From the NCBI GenBank assembly GCA_948945085.1, contig CARBGY010000016.1:1-12522 (forward strand): 12,522 bases of DNA, given 5' to 3'. This stretch comes from an uncultured Candidatus Saccharibacteria bacterium (lineage in GTDB: Bacteria > Patescibacteriota > Saccharimonadia > Saccharimonadales > Saccharimonadaceae). The notes beneath the pieces were generated by a model. It ran no database searches. It saw only the letters and a list, made by a program, of their open reading frames with translations, and was not told the origin of the DNA. The position numbers and the translations under genes were made by a program. Shown here one piece after another: positions 5,853-12,445 of this stretch. Every line of letters starts with the position of its first letter. The first letter of the stretch is position 1.

Positions 5853-6644
5853 ATGAATAGTTTAGCAGAGTTACCATCAGAACTAAAGTGCCATCACGAG
5901 TTACACAAAATATTATGGGGTACAGTGAGGTGTCCGGATTGTGATCACAGACTACTTTATCGGAAGAACTATGAGTATTGTCCATGTTGCCATAAGAAGA
6001 CATCCGTACGGGCAGAAAGCGCCTTCAGGAACAGCAAGTTATCGTTCCGGCAGATCTGGGCTATGATCTGGTTATGGCAACATGGAGCTAGTACTGGAGA
6101 GATTAGGCGGCAGCTTGATCTTTCTTATCTTACAGTCAGACGTTGGTTAAAGAAGTTCCGTCTCTTGTTACCAGAAGATAAAACGGCGCCGCTATATGGC
6201 GAAGTGGAAGTTGATGAGAGCTTCTTTGGTAAACGCAAATTCCATAAGCAGAGACTAGTCATTGGTGCAATAGAACGCCATACAGGTCGCATTAAACTAC
6301 AAATCATTACCGATCGCACCAGAAGTACCTGTGAGAGCTTTATTGAGCGTTCTATTGCACCAGGAAGCCTCATAGCAACCGATGCGCTAGGTTCTTACAA
6401 TGAGCTTCATTTGTTAGGCTATGAACATGAAGATTGTAATCATGAAGTAGGTATATTTGGCCCGACAAATAGAATAGAAGGCTTATGGAGTGTGATTAAG
6501 CGGCACATCAGAAGAGTGCATGGAAACCTATCCTTTTCTTATGAAGACTTCCGCTATTTACTACGCGAGCATCAATTACGTCATAATCAACCTGAATTGT
6601 TCTATAATGTAACCAACTACATTTTTACATGTTGTTCTAAATAG
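5853..6644 (+). CDS. IS1595-family transposase (ISXO2-like)
   Basis: This transposase catalyses cut or copy and insertion of the surrounding 886-bp element. The 263-residue product starts with a zinc ribbon (CPDC at 27-30, CPCC at 43-46). A helix-turn-helix region follows (about 63-105, with STGEIRRQLDLSYLTVRRWLKK-type spacing). The ISXO2-like DDE domain comes next, with VDES (Asp121), ATDALGSY (Asp177) and NRIEGLWSVIKRHIR (Asn206/Glu209) supplying the metal-binding residues. Length and order match the family, and no frameshift or stop is present. The start ATG follows AAAGGA at 9-nt spacing. The reading frame runs into the right subterminal repeat. It is encoded opposite to ligA and uvrB, so it is not part of their operon. 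Confidence 0.93.
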   Translation: MNSLAELPSELKCHHELHKILWGTVRCPDCDHRLLYRKNYEYCPCCHKKTSVRAESAFRNSKLSFRQIWAMIWLWQHGASTGEIRRQLDLSYLTVRRWLKKFRLLLPEDKTAPLYGEVEVDESFFGKRKFHKQRLVIGAIERHTGRIKLQIITDRTRSTCESFIERSIAPGSLIATDALGSYNELHLLGYEHEDCNHEVGIFGPTNRIEGLWSVIKRHIRRVHGNLSFSYEDFRYLLREHQLRHNQPELFYNVTNYIFTCCSK

Positions 6645-6651
6645 TTATAAT
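6624..6651 (+). promoter_or_regulatory. Possible outward promoter at the IS right end
   Basis: TTTACA (6624-6629), 16 nt, then a perfect TATAAT (6646-6651) point rightward out of the element. Transcription would start near 6658 and run antisense into the 3' end of ligA. Terminal outward promoters are known in several IS families. Chance occurrence in AT-rich sequence is possible. Confidence 0.35.
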
Positions 6652-6656
6652 GAACC

Positions 6657-6665
6657 GTATTTCAT
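6657..6665 (+). repeat. Right copy of the IS target-site duplication, overlapping the ligA stop
   Basis: GTATTTCAT directly follows the right inverted repeat and matches the left copy at 8 of 9 positions. Its TCA (6662-6664) is the ligA TGA stop codon on the minus strand, so the element landed at the very end of ligA without changing the protein. Confidence 0.65.
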
Positions 6666-8650
6666 GCACCATTGGTCAGCTCCAAAAACTCTTCTTCGTT
6701 AATAGTTGGAATACCTAACTTGGTTGCTTTATCGATTTTGCTCTTGCCGGGTTTTGTGCCAACGATGAGAGCCGTAGTGTCTTTAGTGACTCCACTCGTA
6801 ACGATGGCTCCTAAAGCACGCAACTTATCCTCAGCTTCTTCACGACCCATGCCTGTCAGAGTACCAGTCACAAGATAGCTTTTGCCGGTAAGTGGCAGAC
6901 TACTACGATCGGTATATGTTGGTTCGACCCCAAGTTCTTTAAGTTCTTCTAAAAGCTTAATATTATCCTCATCGGCAATCCATGCCAAAATTGATTCAGC
7001 AACAATCTTGCCGATGTCGGGTAATTTTAACAAATCCTCTTCTGTGGCTTCTTGCAGTTTATCTAGGCTTTGATAATGGTCTGCCAGAGTAATAGCAGTT
7101 TGGCCTCCGATGTGGCGAATACCTAAAGCAGTAATAAATTTGTTCAGTGGAGCGTGCTTAGAATTTTGAATAGCGTCAACAAGTTTTTTGACTGATAACC
7201 TACCAAAACGTTCGAGCTGAGCAACTTTTTTAGCGTCAAGCCTATATAGATCTGCGATGCTTTTAACTAAATTTGCATCAACCAGGGCTTCAACATTTTT
7301 TTCACCTAGCCCGTCGATGTTGAGCGCAGGTTTTGAGGCGTAATATTCTAATGCGCGTTTGAGAATAAGATCGGAGCTTTCGCCTTTCACGCGATAGACA
7401 ACTTCTCCTTCTGGACGTTCAAATTCGAGCTCGGGATATTGTTGGCTTAAAACCTTTTCATAATCAAAAGGCTCGGTCCCTTCGGGACGCAGCGTCGTTA
7501 GAACTTCTTTCACCTGCGGAATAATATCTCCGGCCTTATAGATAATTACTGTATCACCAATGCGCAGATCTAGTCGGGCAATTTCGTCAGCATTATGCAA
7601 GCTGGCGTGACGTACTGTGCTTCCTGCTACAACAACAGGGTCAAAAATCGCTACTGGTGTAGCGGCACCAGTACGGCCGATACTGATAACAATATCTTTA
7701 ACGATTGTGGTAGATTCCTCGGCAGGAAATTTAAAAGCAACTGCACCGCGAGGAGTTTTACCGACAATGCCAAGTTTTTGATAAATAGCTCGATCGTTAA
7801 TTTTAATTACCATACCGTCAGTGTTAAATGGTAAAGTTTCGCGGTAATCGCGTAAGCGTTCAATTTCCTGTAGAACTTTATCAATGGTTGTGAAGACTTT
7901 ATCTTCCCCGCTTGTCCTAAAGCCTAGTTCGCGAAGTTTTGCATAAGCTTCGCTATGTTTGGGTAAATTAGGAGTTACTAAGTCATAAGCCATAAATCTC
8001 AAATGGCGACTAGCGGCAACTTTTGGATCAAGCTGACGGATACTGCCGGCCGCAAGATTGCGCGGATTCGCAAAAGGTTTATCACCAGATTTTCTTTGTT
8101 TTTCGTTTAATTCGTCAAAGTCCTTTTTGAAGATAACGATCTCGCCACGCACCTCGACATGGCCAGGTTCATTGATACGTAGAGGAATATTCTCAATCGT
8201 ACGCACATTCATCGTAACATCTTCGCCGACAAGACCATCCCCACGCGTTACTGCCTGAGCAAATAATCCGTCTTGATAATGTAGGGCGCAAGCAAGGCCA
8301 TCCATTTTGATATCGGTAAAATATTCCTGGATTGGCCCAACGATCTTAGAATTAGCACGAACCCAATCGCGAATTTCTTCGGCTGAGAAGACATCGGCTA
8401 AGGAAATCATGCGCTGTTCATGGGCGACTTTAGTAAATTTGTCGAGGGGTTTGCCAGCAACACGTTGAGTTGGCGAATCTGGAGTAATTAGTTCGGGATA
8501 TTGTTTTTCAAGCTCGGATAATTCACGCTTCAACGAATCAGCTGCAGCCTCTGACATAGTGGATTCATCTAGGACATGATAATGATAACGATAATCATTA
8601 ATTAATTCGCGTAATTTTTGGATACGTTTTTCAGCTTCAACTTTACTCAT
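6662..8650 (-). CDS. ligA: NAD+-dependent DNA ligase lacking the zinc-finger cysteines
   Basis: LigA seals nicks in duplex DNA with NAD+, in replication and excision repair. The 662-residue product shows domain Ia (DYRYHYHVLD, 19-28), the adenylation motif KMDG with Lys115, the nucleotidyltransferase signature RGDGLVGEDVT, the OB-fold region, helix-hairpin-helix repeats (such as KLPDIGKIVAESI) and a C-terminal BRCT domain (about 587-662). Family members carry four zinc-binding cysteines between the OB fold and the helix-hairpin-helix domain. Here that stretch (about 396-438) has none, although the surrounding text (PEGEVVYR before, RALEYYAS after) aligns well. The only cysteine is in GLACAL. 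The start was set at ATG 8648-8650, because GGAGG (8656-8660) lies 5 nt before it; an upstream in-frame GTG overlaps that ribosome site. It begins 27 bp after the preceding membrane-protein gene, suggesting co-transcription. Confidence 0.97.
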   Translation of the reverse strand: MSKVEAEKRIQKLRELINDYRYHYHVLDESTMSEAAADSLKRELSELEKQYPELITPDSPTQRVAGKPLDKFTKVAHEQRMISLADVFSAEEIRDWVRANSKIVGPIQEYFTDIKMDGLACALHYQDGLFAQAVTRGDGLVGEDVTMNVRTIENIPLRINEPGHVEVRGEIVIFKKDFDELNEKQRKSGDKPFANPRNLAAGSIRQLDPKVAASRHLRFMAYDLVTPNLPKHSEAYAKLRELGFRTSGEDKVFTTIDKVLQEIERLRDYRETLPFNTDGMVIKINDRAIYQKLGIVGKTPRGAVAFKFPAEESTTIVKDIVISIGRTGAATPVAIFDPVVVAGSTVRHASLHNADEIARLDLRIGDTVIIYKAGDIIPQVKEVLTTLRPEGTEPFDYEKVLSQQYPELEFERPEGEVVYRVKGESSDLILKRALEYYASKPALNIDGLGEKNVEALVDANLVKSIADLYRLDAKKVAQLERFGRLSVKKLVDAIQNSKHAPLNKFITALGIRHIGGQTAITLADHYQSLDKLQEATEEDLLKLPDIGKIVAESILAWIADEDNIKLLEELKELGVEPTYTDRSSLPLTGKSYLVTGTLTGMGREEAEDKLRALGAIVTSGVTKDTTALIVGTKPGKSKIDKATKLGIPTINEEEFLELTNGA

Positions 8651-8677
8651 TTTCACCTCCGAAATTAATAATACAAC

Positions 8678-9763
8678 TTATTTTTCTTTATAATCAAGTA
8701 GCCATCGGTAGTATAGATAAATATACGTCGTAGCATATATGAACACAAAACAAGTAGTTGTTAGCAAGAAAAATGGTACGATTGGCCAACCCGAAATCCA
8801 ATCCCACCAACTTTTCAGGAGTAAGTCGATCAGAATGACTGGCATCATAATAATGATATAAACTAGCGCAACTACAAAAATTAAATATAAAAGTCGAAGC
8901 ACAAACTTGATACGGCGCTCAGCCATTAGGTCTGACGCGGCTGCAAGTGCCTTCATTGGGTACATGCCTGGAGTTGTTCCGGCAACGAGAGCCATAATTG
9001 AACTTGATAATAAATATGCACTCAGCAGAATCATCGTAGTAGCAAATAGAAAGTAGACTAAAGCATAAAACGGTGTACTTAAGAAGCCGGTCATAACCGC
9101 GGCAGAATAAGTAATGATTACCAACATAAGTGGGATAGCCTGGATAAAGATAACTGCAAAAATTAATAAGGTAGACAAGAGCGGCCCAAGCGCATTATAA
9201 AGACCATCGCGGAGTTTTGGATGTTCGCCAGCAAGAAAATGGCGCAGCAAAAATAAGGTGACCATCCACATAATAAGAAATAGCAAAATCATAAAAACAA
9301 CTTGTGAATCTGACATGCCAGAACTAAATCCGCCAGTAGTAACTGTAGACAACAAAAGCATACCCGCACGCGCAAAATTCCCGATATCACCCATCGCTAA
9401 ACTTTCTGTTGAGTAATCAAGCGCTTCTTGGTATTGTTTGTAAAAATCTTCACTCATTATGCCGACAATAAGAATGTATAGACCAACCATCAAAGCTAAA
9501 AATGGTAAGAAGGTACGCCAATGTTGAAAAATTGTTTGAAAAGTAGTCATAGCATGACTAAGCAGACCGGGAGTCTTAGTTTCGCGCCGATAATCTTCGC
9601 GATAGGAACGATGAAAAGACTTGTGATATTTGCGGTGCGGTCCACGAAATTTTTGGTAGCGTGCCTGGAGTTTTTGGAAGGATTTTGTAACAGTGTCTTT
9701 GACTTTTTGGAAATTACCACTAGGTTTTTTAGGTTTCTTAGCCTTAGAATTTATCTTTGCCAC
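8678..9763 (-). CDS. Multi-pass membrane protein of unknown function
   Basis: I do not recognise a named family. The 361-residue product has a strongly basic, Lys/Arg/His-rich N-terminal tail (1-63) that should stay in the cytoplasm. About six hydrophobic segments follow: roughly 84-103, 154-175, 192-218, 231-260, 288-313 and 328-350. A conserved-looking loop TPGMYPMKALAAASDLMAERR (within 264-284) separates the fourth and fifth. It starts with GTG at 9761-9763, inside the 3' end of htpX (20-bp overlap), with AAAGG upstream at 7-nt spacing, so its translation is probably coupled to HtpX. The overlap with a membrane protease gene hints at a shared role in envelope maintenance, but no catalytic motif is visible. 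The short gap to ligA makes it part of the same transcription unit. Confidence 0.88.
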   Translation of the reverse strand: MAKINSKAKKPKKPSGNFQKVKDTVTKSFQKLQARYQKFRGPHRKYHKSFHRSYREDYRRETKTPGLLSHAMTTFQTIFQHWRTFLPFLALMVGLYILIVGIMSEDFYKQYQEALDYSTESLAMGDIGNFARAGMLLLSTVTTGGFSSGMSDSQVVFMILLFLIMWMVTLFLLRHFLAGEHPKLRDGLYNALGPLLSTLLIFAVIFIQAIPLMLVIITYSAAVMTGFLSTPFYALVYFLFATTMILLSAYLLSSSIMALVAGTTPGMYPMKALAAASDLMAERRIKFVLRLLYLIFVVALVYIIIMMPVILIDLLLKSWWDWISGWPIVPFFLLTTTCFVFIYATTYIYLYYRWLLDYKEK

Positions 9764-10622
9764 GCTCTAGCCTTTCAATACGTTTTTCGATTGGAGGATG
9801 GGTACTAAACAAATTATTGATAGCACTTTTCCGAAGTGGATTATTAATAAAAAGTGCTTCCGTGGCGGGATTTTGGTGTTTCATAGGGCGAGCATGAGTA
9901 TCAAGCTTTTTCAGTGCAGAAATCATGCCTTCAGGATAACGGGTTAGATGCGCTGCACTAGCATCAGCAAGATATTCTCGTTCACGCGAAACTGCCATTT
10001 GCGCGATAGACGCGACAATAGGAGCAAGAATAGAAGTCAAAACTATGACAATTAAACCAACTGGGCTACTATCTTCGTTGTCGTGATCGCTAGTCAGCCA
10101 CATCATGCGAATACCAAGATCAGAAATAAAGCCAACAATACAAACTAGACCAAAGGTAATCATGGAGACTCGAATATCGTAATTTTTAACGTGCGAAAGC
10201 TCATGAGCCATGACAGCCGTCAGTTCCTTATTATCCATAATATCTAGCAATCCAGTAGTAGCGGCGACAATAGCATGTTCTGGATCTCGGCCAGTCGCAA
10301 AGGCATTCGGAGCGGCATCGTTAATGATGTAAACTTTTGGCATCGGCAACCCGGCAGTTATGGCGAGATTTTCGACTGTATTATAAAGGTGAGGATTGTC
10401 GCGTTTTTTAATTTCGCGCGCACCGGTCATCGCAACAGCTAGCGGGCCAGCAGCAAAATATTGTATAATGGCATACATTAATGCAATTACAATAACCCAA
10501 ACACTAATCCACCAATCATGAAAGAAATAAGCGAACGCTGCGCCAATCGCAGCAATAAAAAGGACGAACCCAATCATAATGAAAATAGTATTTCGCTTAT
10601 TTGCGGCAATTTGTTTATACAT
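9744..10622 (-). CDS. htpX: Membrane zinc metalloprotease HtpX (M48)
   Basis: HtpX cleaves misfolded or damaged membrane proteins at the cytoplasmic face and depends on zinc. The 292-residue protein has two N-terminal membrane segments (about 12-33 and 38-58), the catalytic motif HELSH (His140, Glu141, His144), two further hydrophobic stretches (about 155-170 and 188-209), and the third zinc ligand Glu216 in EREYLADA. Length and arrangement match the family. The start MYKQIAANKR matches the usual HtpX beginning, yet no Shine-Dalgarno sequence is seen (CCTTTGAAATT precedes the ATG); a hairpin at 10633-10659 lies just upstream. It follows lemA by about 50 bp, a very common pairing, and overlaps the next gene by 20 bp. 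Confidence 0.97.
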   Translation of the reverse strand: MYKQIAANKRNTIFIMIGFVLFIAAIGAAFAYFFHDWWISVWVIVIALMYAIIQYFAAGPLAVAMTGAREIKKRDNPHLYNTVENLAITAGLPMPKVYIINDAAPNAFATGRDPEHAIVAATTGLLDIMDNKELTAVMAHELSHVKNYDIRVSMITFGLVCIVGFISDLGIRMMWLTSDHDNEDSSPVGLIVIVLTSILAPIVASIAQMAVSREREYLADASAAHLTRYPEGMISALKKLDTHARPMKHQNPATEALFINNPLRKSAINNLFSTHPPIEKRIERLERGKDKF

Positions 10623-10632
10623 AATTTCAAAG

Positions 10633-10659
10633 GTTAGGTGGCCTATTCGACCACCTAAC
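10633..10659 (-). promoter_or_regulatory. Hairpin between lemA and htpX
   Basis: GTTAGGTGG (10633-10641) and CCACCTAAC (10651-10659) form a perfect 9-bp stem with a 9-nt loop. On the minus strand only CTTTG follows, so it is at best a weak terminator. It could attenuate transcription into htpX, or protect the 3' end of a processed lemA mRNA, giving LemA in excess over HtpX. Confidence 0.5.
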
Positions 10660-10671
10660 GGAATTTAGTTT

Positions 10672-11250
10672 TTAGAATTTAACTTCTGGAGCTTTCTCGA
10701 TGCGAGACTTTTCGTCGTCAGGCACTTCGAAATAATCGCGTTTCTTGAAGTGGCCAATCATGTTGTTGATAAAATTCGTTGGGAAAGTCTTGATCTTAGT
10801 ATTGAGGGACTTAGCGCCAGCATTATAGAAACGACGGGCGGCTTGAATTTTATCTTCAACGTCTTGGAGTTGTAGTTGGAGCTGTTGGAAATTAGTATTA
10901 GCTTTGAGTTCTGGGTAAGCCTCTGCGATAGCGAAAAGACGGCCAAGAGCGCCTTGCATAGACTTTTCTGCTTCGGCAGCACTGCTAACGCTGTTTGCGC
11001 TCATAGTGGCGCTGCGAGCTTTGGTAACTTCCGCAAAAACATCTTTTTCGTGCGTAGCATAACCCTTAACTGTTTCGACGACGTTTGGGATAAGATCAGC
11101 GCGATATTTAAGTTGCACAGTAATATCAGACCATGCTTCGTTAACACGCTCATCAAGTTTAACTAAACTATTGTAGGTCGAAATTACAACAATAATCAAG
11201 ATAATGACAATCGCTGCAATTACTAGACCGATTATTAATCCGGTAGACAT
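10672..11250 (-). CDS. lemA: LemA family protein
   Basis: LemA proteins are small membrane-anchored helical proteins of uncertain role that often accompany the HtpX protease. The 192-residue product has one N-terminal membrane segment (about 4-24), then the family's conserved start of the helical domain, YNSLVKLDERVNEAW (26-40), and LKYRADLIPNVVETVKGYA (47-65). The C-terminal part has the ARRFYNAGAKSLNTKIKTFPTN region typical of the family. The likely topology is N-terminus out with a large cytoplasmic helical bundle, or the reverse; the sequence does not decide. The start ATG is preceded by AGGAG (11256-11260) at 5-nt spacing, and an extended -10 promoter is upstream. Its position directly before htpX supports a joint role in membrane-protein quality control. 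Confidence 0.96.
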   Translation of the reverse strand: MSTGLIIGLVIAAIVIILIIVVISTYNSLVKLDERVNEAWSDITVQLKYRADLIPNVVETVKGYATHEKDVFAEVTKARSATMSANSVSSAAEAEKSMQGALGRLFAIAEAYPELKANTNFQQLQLQLQDVEDKIQAARRFYNAGAKSLNTKIKTFPTNFINNMIGHFKKRDYFEVPDDEKSRIEKAPEVKF

Positions 11251-11273
11251 AATTACTCCTATGTTATGGGTTT

Positions 11274-11282
11274 ATTGTAGCA
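11274..11282 (-). promoter_or_regulatory. Extended -10 promoter of lemA
   Basis: TGC precedes TACAAT (11274-11279, minus strand), an extended -10 element 23 bp upstream of the lemA start. No good -35 box is seen. It would give a short leader containing the AGGAG site and likely drives the lemA-htpX-membrane protein-ligA unit. Confidence 0.5.
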
Positions 11283-11343
11283 TACTTTTAGTAAAAACTA
11301 TATATAACTTAGCTTAAGTTGATTCTTTCTCTACTTAATATGA

Positions 11344-11604
11344 TTAATGAAGCATTGCTTCAAACATTGAACTCAAAACACCAGTTACAGCGCCAACCAT
11401 AAGGACAGCGAACCAAATAATAAAGATACAGAATTGCGAGCGAGCAAAGTTGCGTAAGTTAATATTATCAGCGCTAAGTGCGAAAATGATGATAAAAATC
11501 CAACCAACAACTGGTATAGCAAAGAGGATTTGATATCCGAAATAGCCCCACATAGAAATTGGGCGATATTCGGATGGTAATTTTGAACTATAGTCTTTTG
11601 ACAT
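11344..11604 (-). CDS. Small conserved membrane protein, unknown function
   Basis: The 86-residue product has a short hydrophilic start, then SEYRPISMWGYFGYQI (11-26) leading into a membrane segment (about 20-43), a polar loop with SADNINLRNFARSQF (44-58), and a second segment (about 58-80). The YRPI-x-MWGYFGY and DNIN-x-RNFARS motifs resemble a small two-helix protein family that I associate with Firmicutes and other Gram-positives; its function is unknown to me. The start ATG follows AAAGGA (11612-11617) at 7-nt spacing, and a good promoter lies upstream. It precedes lemA by 93 bp, but lemA has its own promoter and no clear terminator separates them. Confidence 0.85.
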   Translation of the reverse strand: MSKDYSSKLPSEYRPISMWGYFGYQILFAIPVVGWIFIIIFALSADNINLRNFARSQFCIFIIWFAVLMVGAVTGVLSSMFEAMLH

Positions 11605-11633
11605 TTTTATTTCCTTTATGGTTATTTAAGCTA

Positions 11634-11662
11634 ATTATATTATAAGTTGTCATAGTAGGCAA
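11634..11662 (-). promoter_or_regulatory. Promoter of the small membrane protein gene
   Basis: TTGCCT (11657-11662), 17 nt, then TATAAT (11634-11639) on the minus strand; a second TATAAT overlaps at 11639-11644. It lies about 30 bp upstream of the start codon, back to back with the murI promoter, which begins 21 bp away. Confidence 0.6.
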
Positions 11663-11682
11663 GGTAGGTGACGAAGACGTTG

Positions 11683-11691
11683 TGATATAAT
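11683..11691 (+). promoter_or_regulatory. Extended -10 promoter of murI, leaderless mRNA predicted
   Basis: TGA precedes a perfect TATAAT (11686-11691). Transcription should begin around 11698-11701, immediately before the ATG at 11702. That would make the transcript essentially leaderless and excludes the ATG at 11693, which would lie upstream of the transcript start. Confidence 0.55.
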
Positions 11692-11701
11692 AATGTACGA
11701 C

Positions 11702-12397
11702 ATGAAAGATACAATTGTTGGTGTGTTTGATTCTGGAGTTGGTGGATTGACGACAGTTGATACCATTCGTACCGAAATTCCAGGAGCACAGATTATTTAT
11801 CATAATGACCATATACACTGCCCTTATGGAGAGCGTTCAAAGACTGAGCTTCTAAGAATTACTAGCAAAATTGTTCAAAATCTGAAAGAACAAGGGGCTG
11901 AGGTGATTGTTATCGCTTGCAATACTGCCACAACACAATGTATTCATGAGCTTAGAAAGCTATTCCCAGATTTAAGTTTTATAGGGACTGAACCTGCAAT
12001 TAAGTTGGCTTGCGAGGCGAAATGTAAAAATATTTTACTTATGGCGACTCCTGGTACGGTTAAGTCTGTGCGCACTAAAGAAATAATAACTACATGTACT
12101 AAAGATGCAAAAGTAACGCTTTTGCCGTGTCCAGTTTTGGCCAAGCTTATTGAAGATGCTGTGGTTGTTAATGGTGACAAAGTTATTTTCCAAAATAATG
12201 ATATGCTCCAGACTAGATTAGCCGATTTACTAGGCTCTTTGGCGGACCGAGATACTTTTGACGCGGTTGTGCTTGGCTGTACGCATTATGTTTATATTGA
12301 GTCGTATATTAGGAAGTATTTTCCACAAGCAGAAATGTTTAATGGGAATCTGGGCGTAGCTAAACAAGTAGCTCGAGTCGTAAATAACTCTTTATAA
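11702..12397 (+). CDS. murI: Glutamate racemase
   Basis: MurI interconverts L- and D-glutamate without a cofactor, supplying D-Glu for the peptidoglycan stem peptide. The two catalytic cysteines are present in ACNTAT (Cys73) and GCTHY (Cys193), along with the start motif VGVFDSGVGGLT (Asp10, Ser11) and CPYGER (40-45). The product has 231 residues, against about 260-290 in most relatives; the C-terminus stops soon after GCTHY and the following helix, so this is a compact version. The start at 11702 was chosen over the in-frame ATG at 11693 because of the extended -10 box only 10 nt upstream and because MKDTIVGVFDSG fits the family N-terminus. No Shine-Dalgarno sequence is present. It is convergent with tRNA-Gly. 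Its presence implies that the cell makes or modifies its own peptidoglycan. Confidence 0.96.
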   Translation: MKDTIVGVFDSGVGGLTTVDTIRTEIPGAQIIYHNDHIHCPYGERSKTELLRITSKIVQNLKEQGAEVIVIACNTATTQCIHELRKLFPDLSFIGTEPAIKLACEAKCKNILLMATPGTVKSVRTKEIITTCTKDAKVTLLPCPVLAKLIEDAVVVNGDKVIFQNNDMLQTRLADLLGSLADRDTFDAVVLGCTHYVYIESYIRKYFPQAEMFNGNLGVAKQVARVVNNSL

Positions 12398-12429
12398 CAA
12401 AAAGCGAGCTCCTATTTCTAGAAGCTCAC
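12398..12429 (-). terminator. Terminator of tRNA-Gly, between convergent genes
   Basis: On the minus strand a stem forms from 12423-12429 with 12404-12410 (seven pairs, one G-U), extended by CTA/TAG after a mismatch. TTTTTG follows, as expected for an intrinsic terminator 17 bp past the tRNA. On the plus strand the same hairpin lacks a T tract, so it would stop murI poorly. Confidence 0.75.
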
Positions 12430-12445
12430 CTTAAAAATCCTCAAA

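Larger units (their letters stand above)
5771..6656 (+). mobile_element. IS1595-family insertion sequence, 886 bp
   Basis: The element is bounded by imperfect terminal inverted repeats. The left end reads GGTCCAGTGTAAC, and the right end, reversed, reads GGTTCATTATAAC (10 of 13 identical). A subterminal motif TGTAAAATGTAGTT (5802-5815) recurs inverted near the right end (6615-6629), with one extra A, and may be a transposase-binding site. A near-perfect 9-bp direct repeat flanks the element. It carries a single intact transposase gene and lies between ligA and uvrB in the opposite orientation. Intact ends, gene and flanking duplication suggest a fairly recent insertion. Confidence 0.88.

Noticed and set aside
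8651..8656. Upstream GTG start for ligA, giving two extra residues
   Set aside because: The GTG overlaps the GGAGG ribosome site, which is well spaced for the ATG at 8650.
11306..11320. AACTTA/TAAGTT inverted repeat after the small membrane protein gene, possible terminator
   Set aside because: The stem is six mostly A-T pairs with no T run following on the minus strand; too weak to call.
11693..11701. Upstream ATG for murI
   Set aside because: It lies 1 nt after the -10 box and so upstream of the expected transcript start; the family N-terminus matches MKDTIVGVF.
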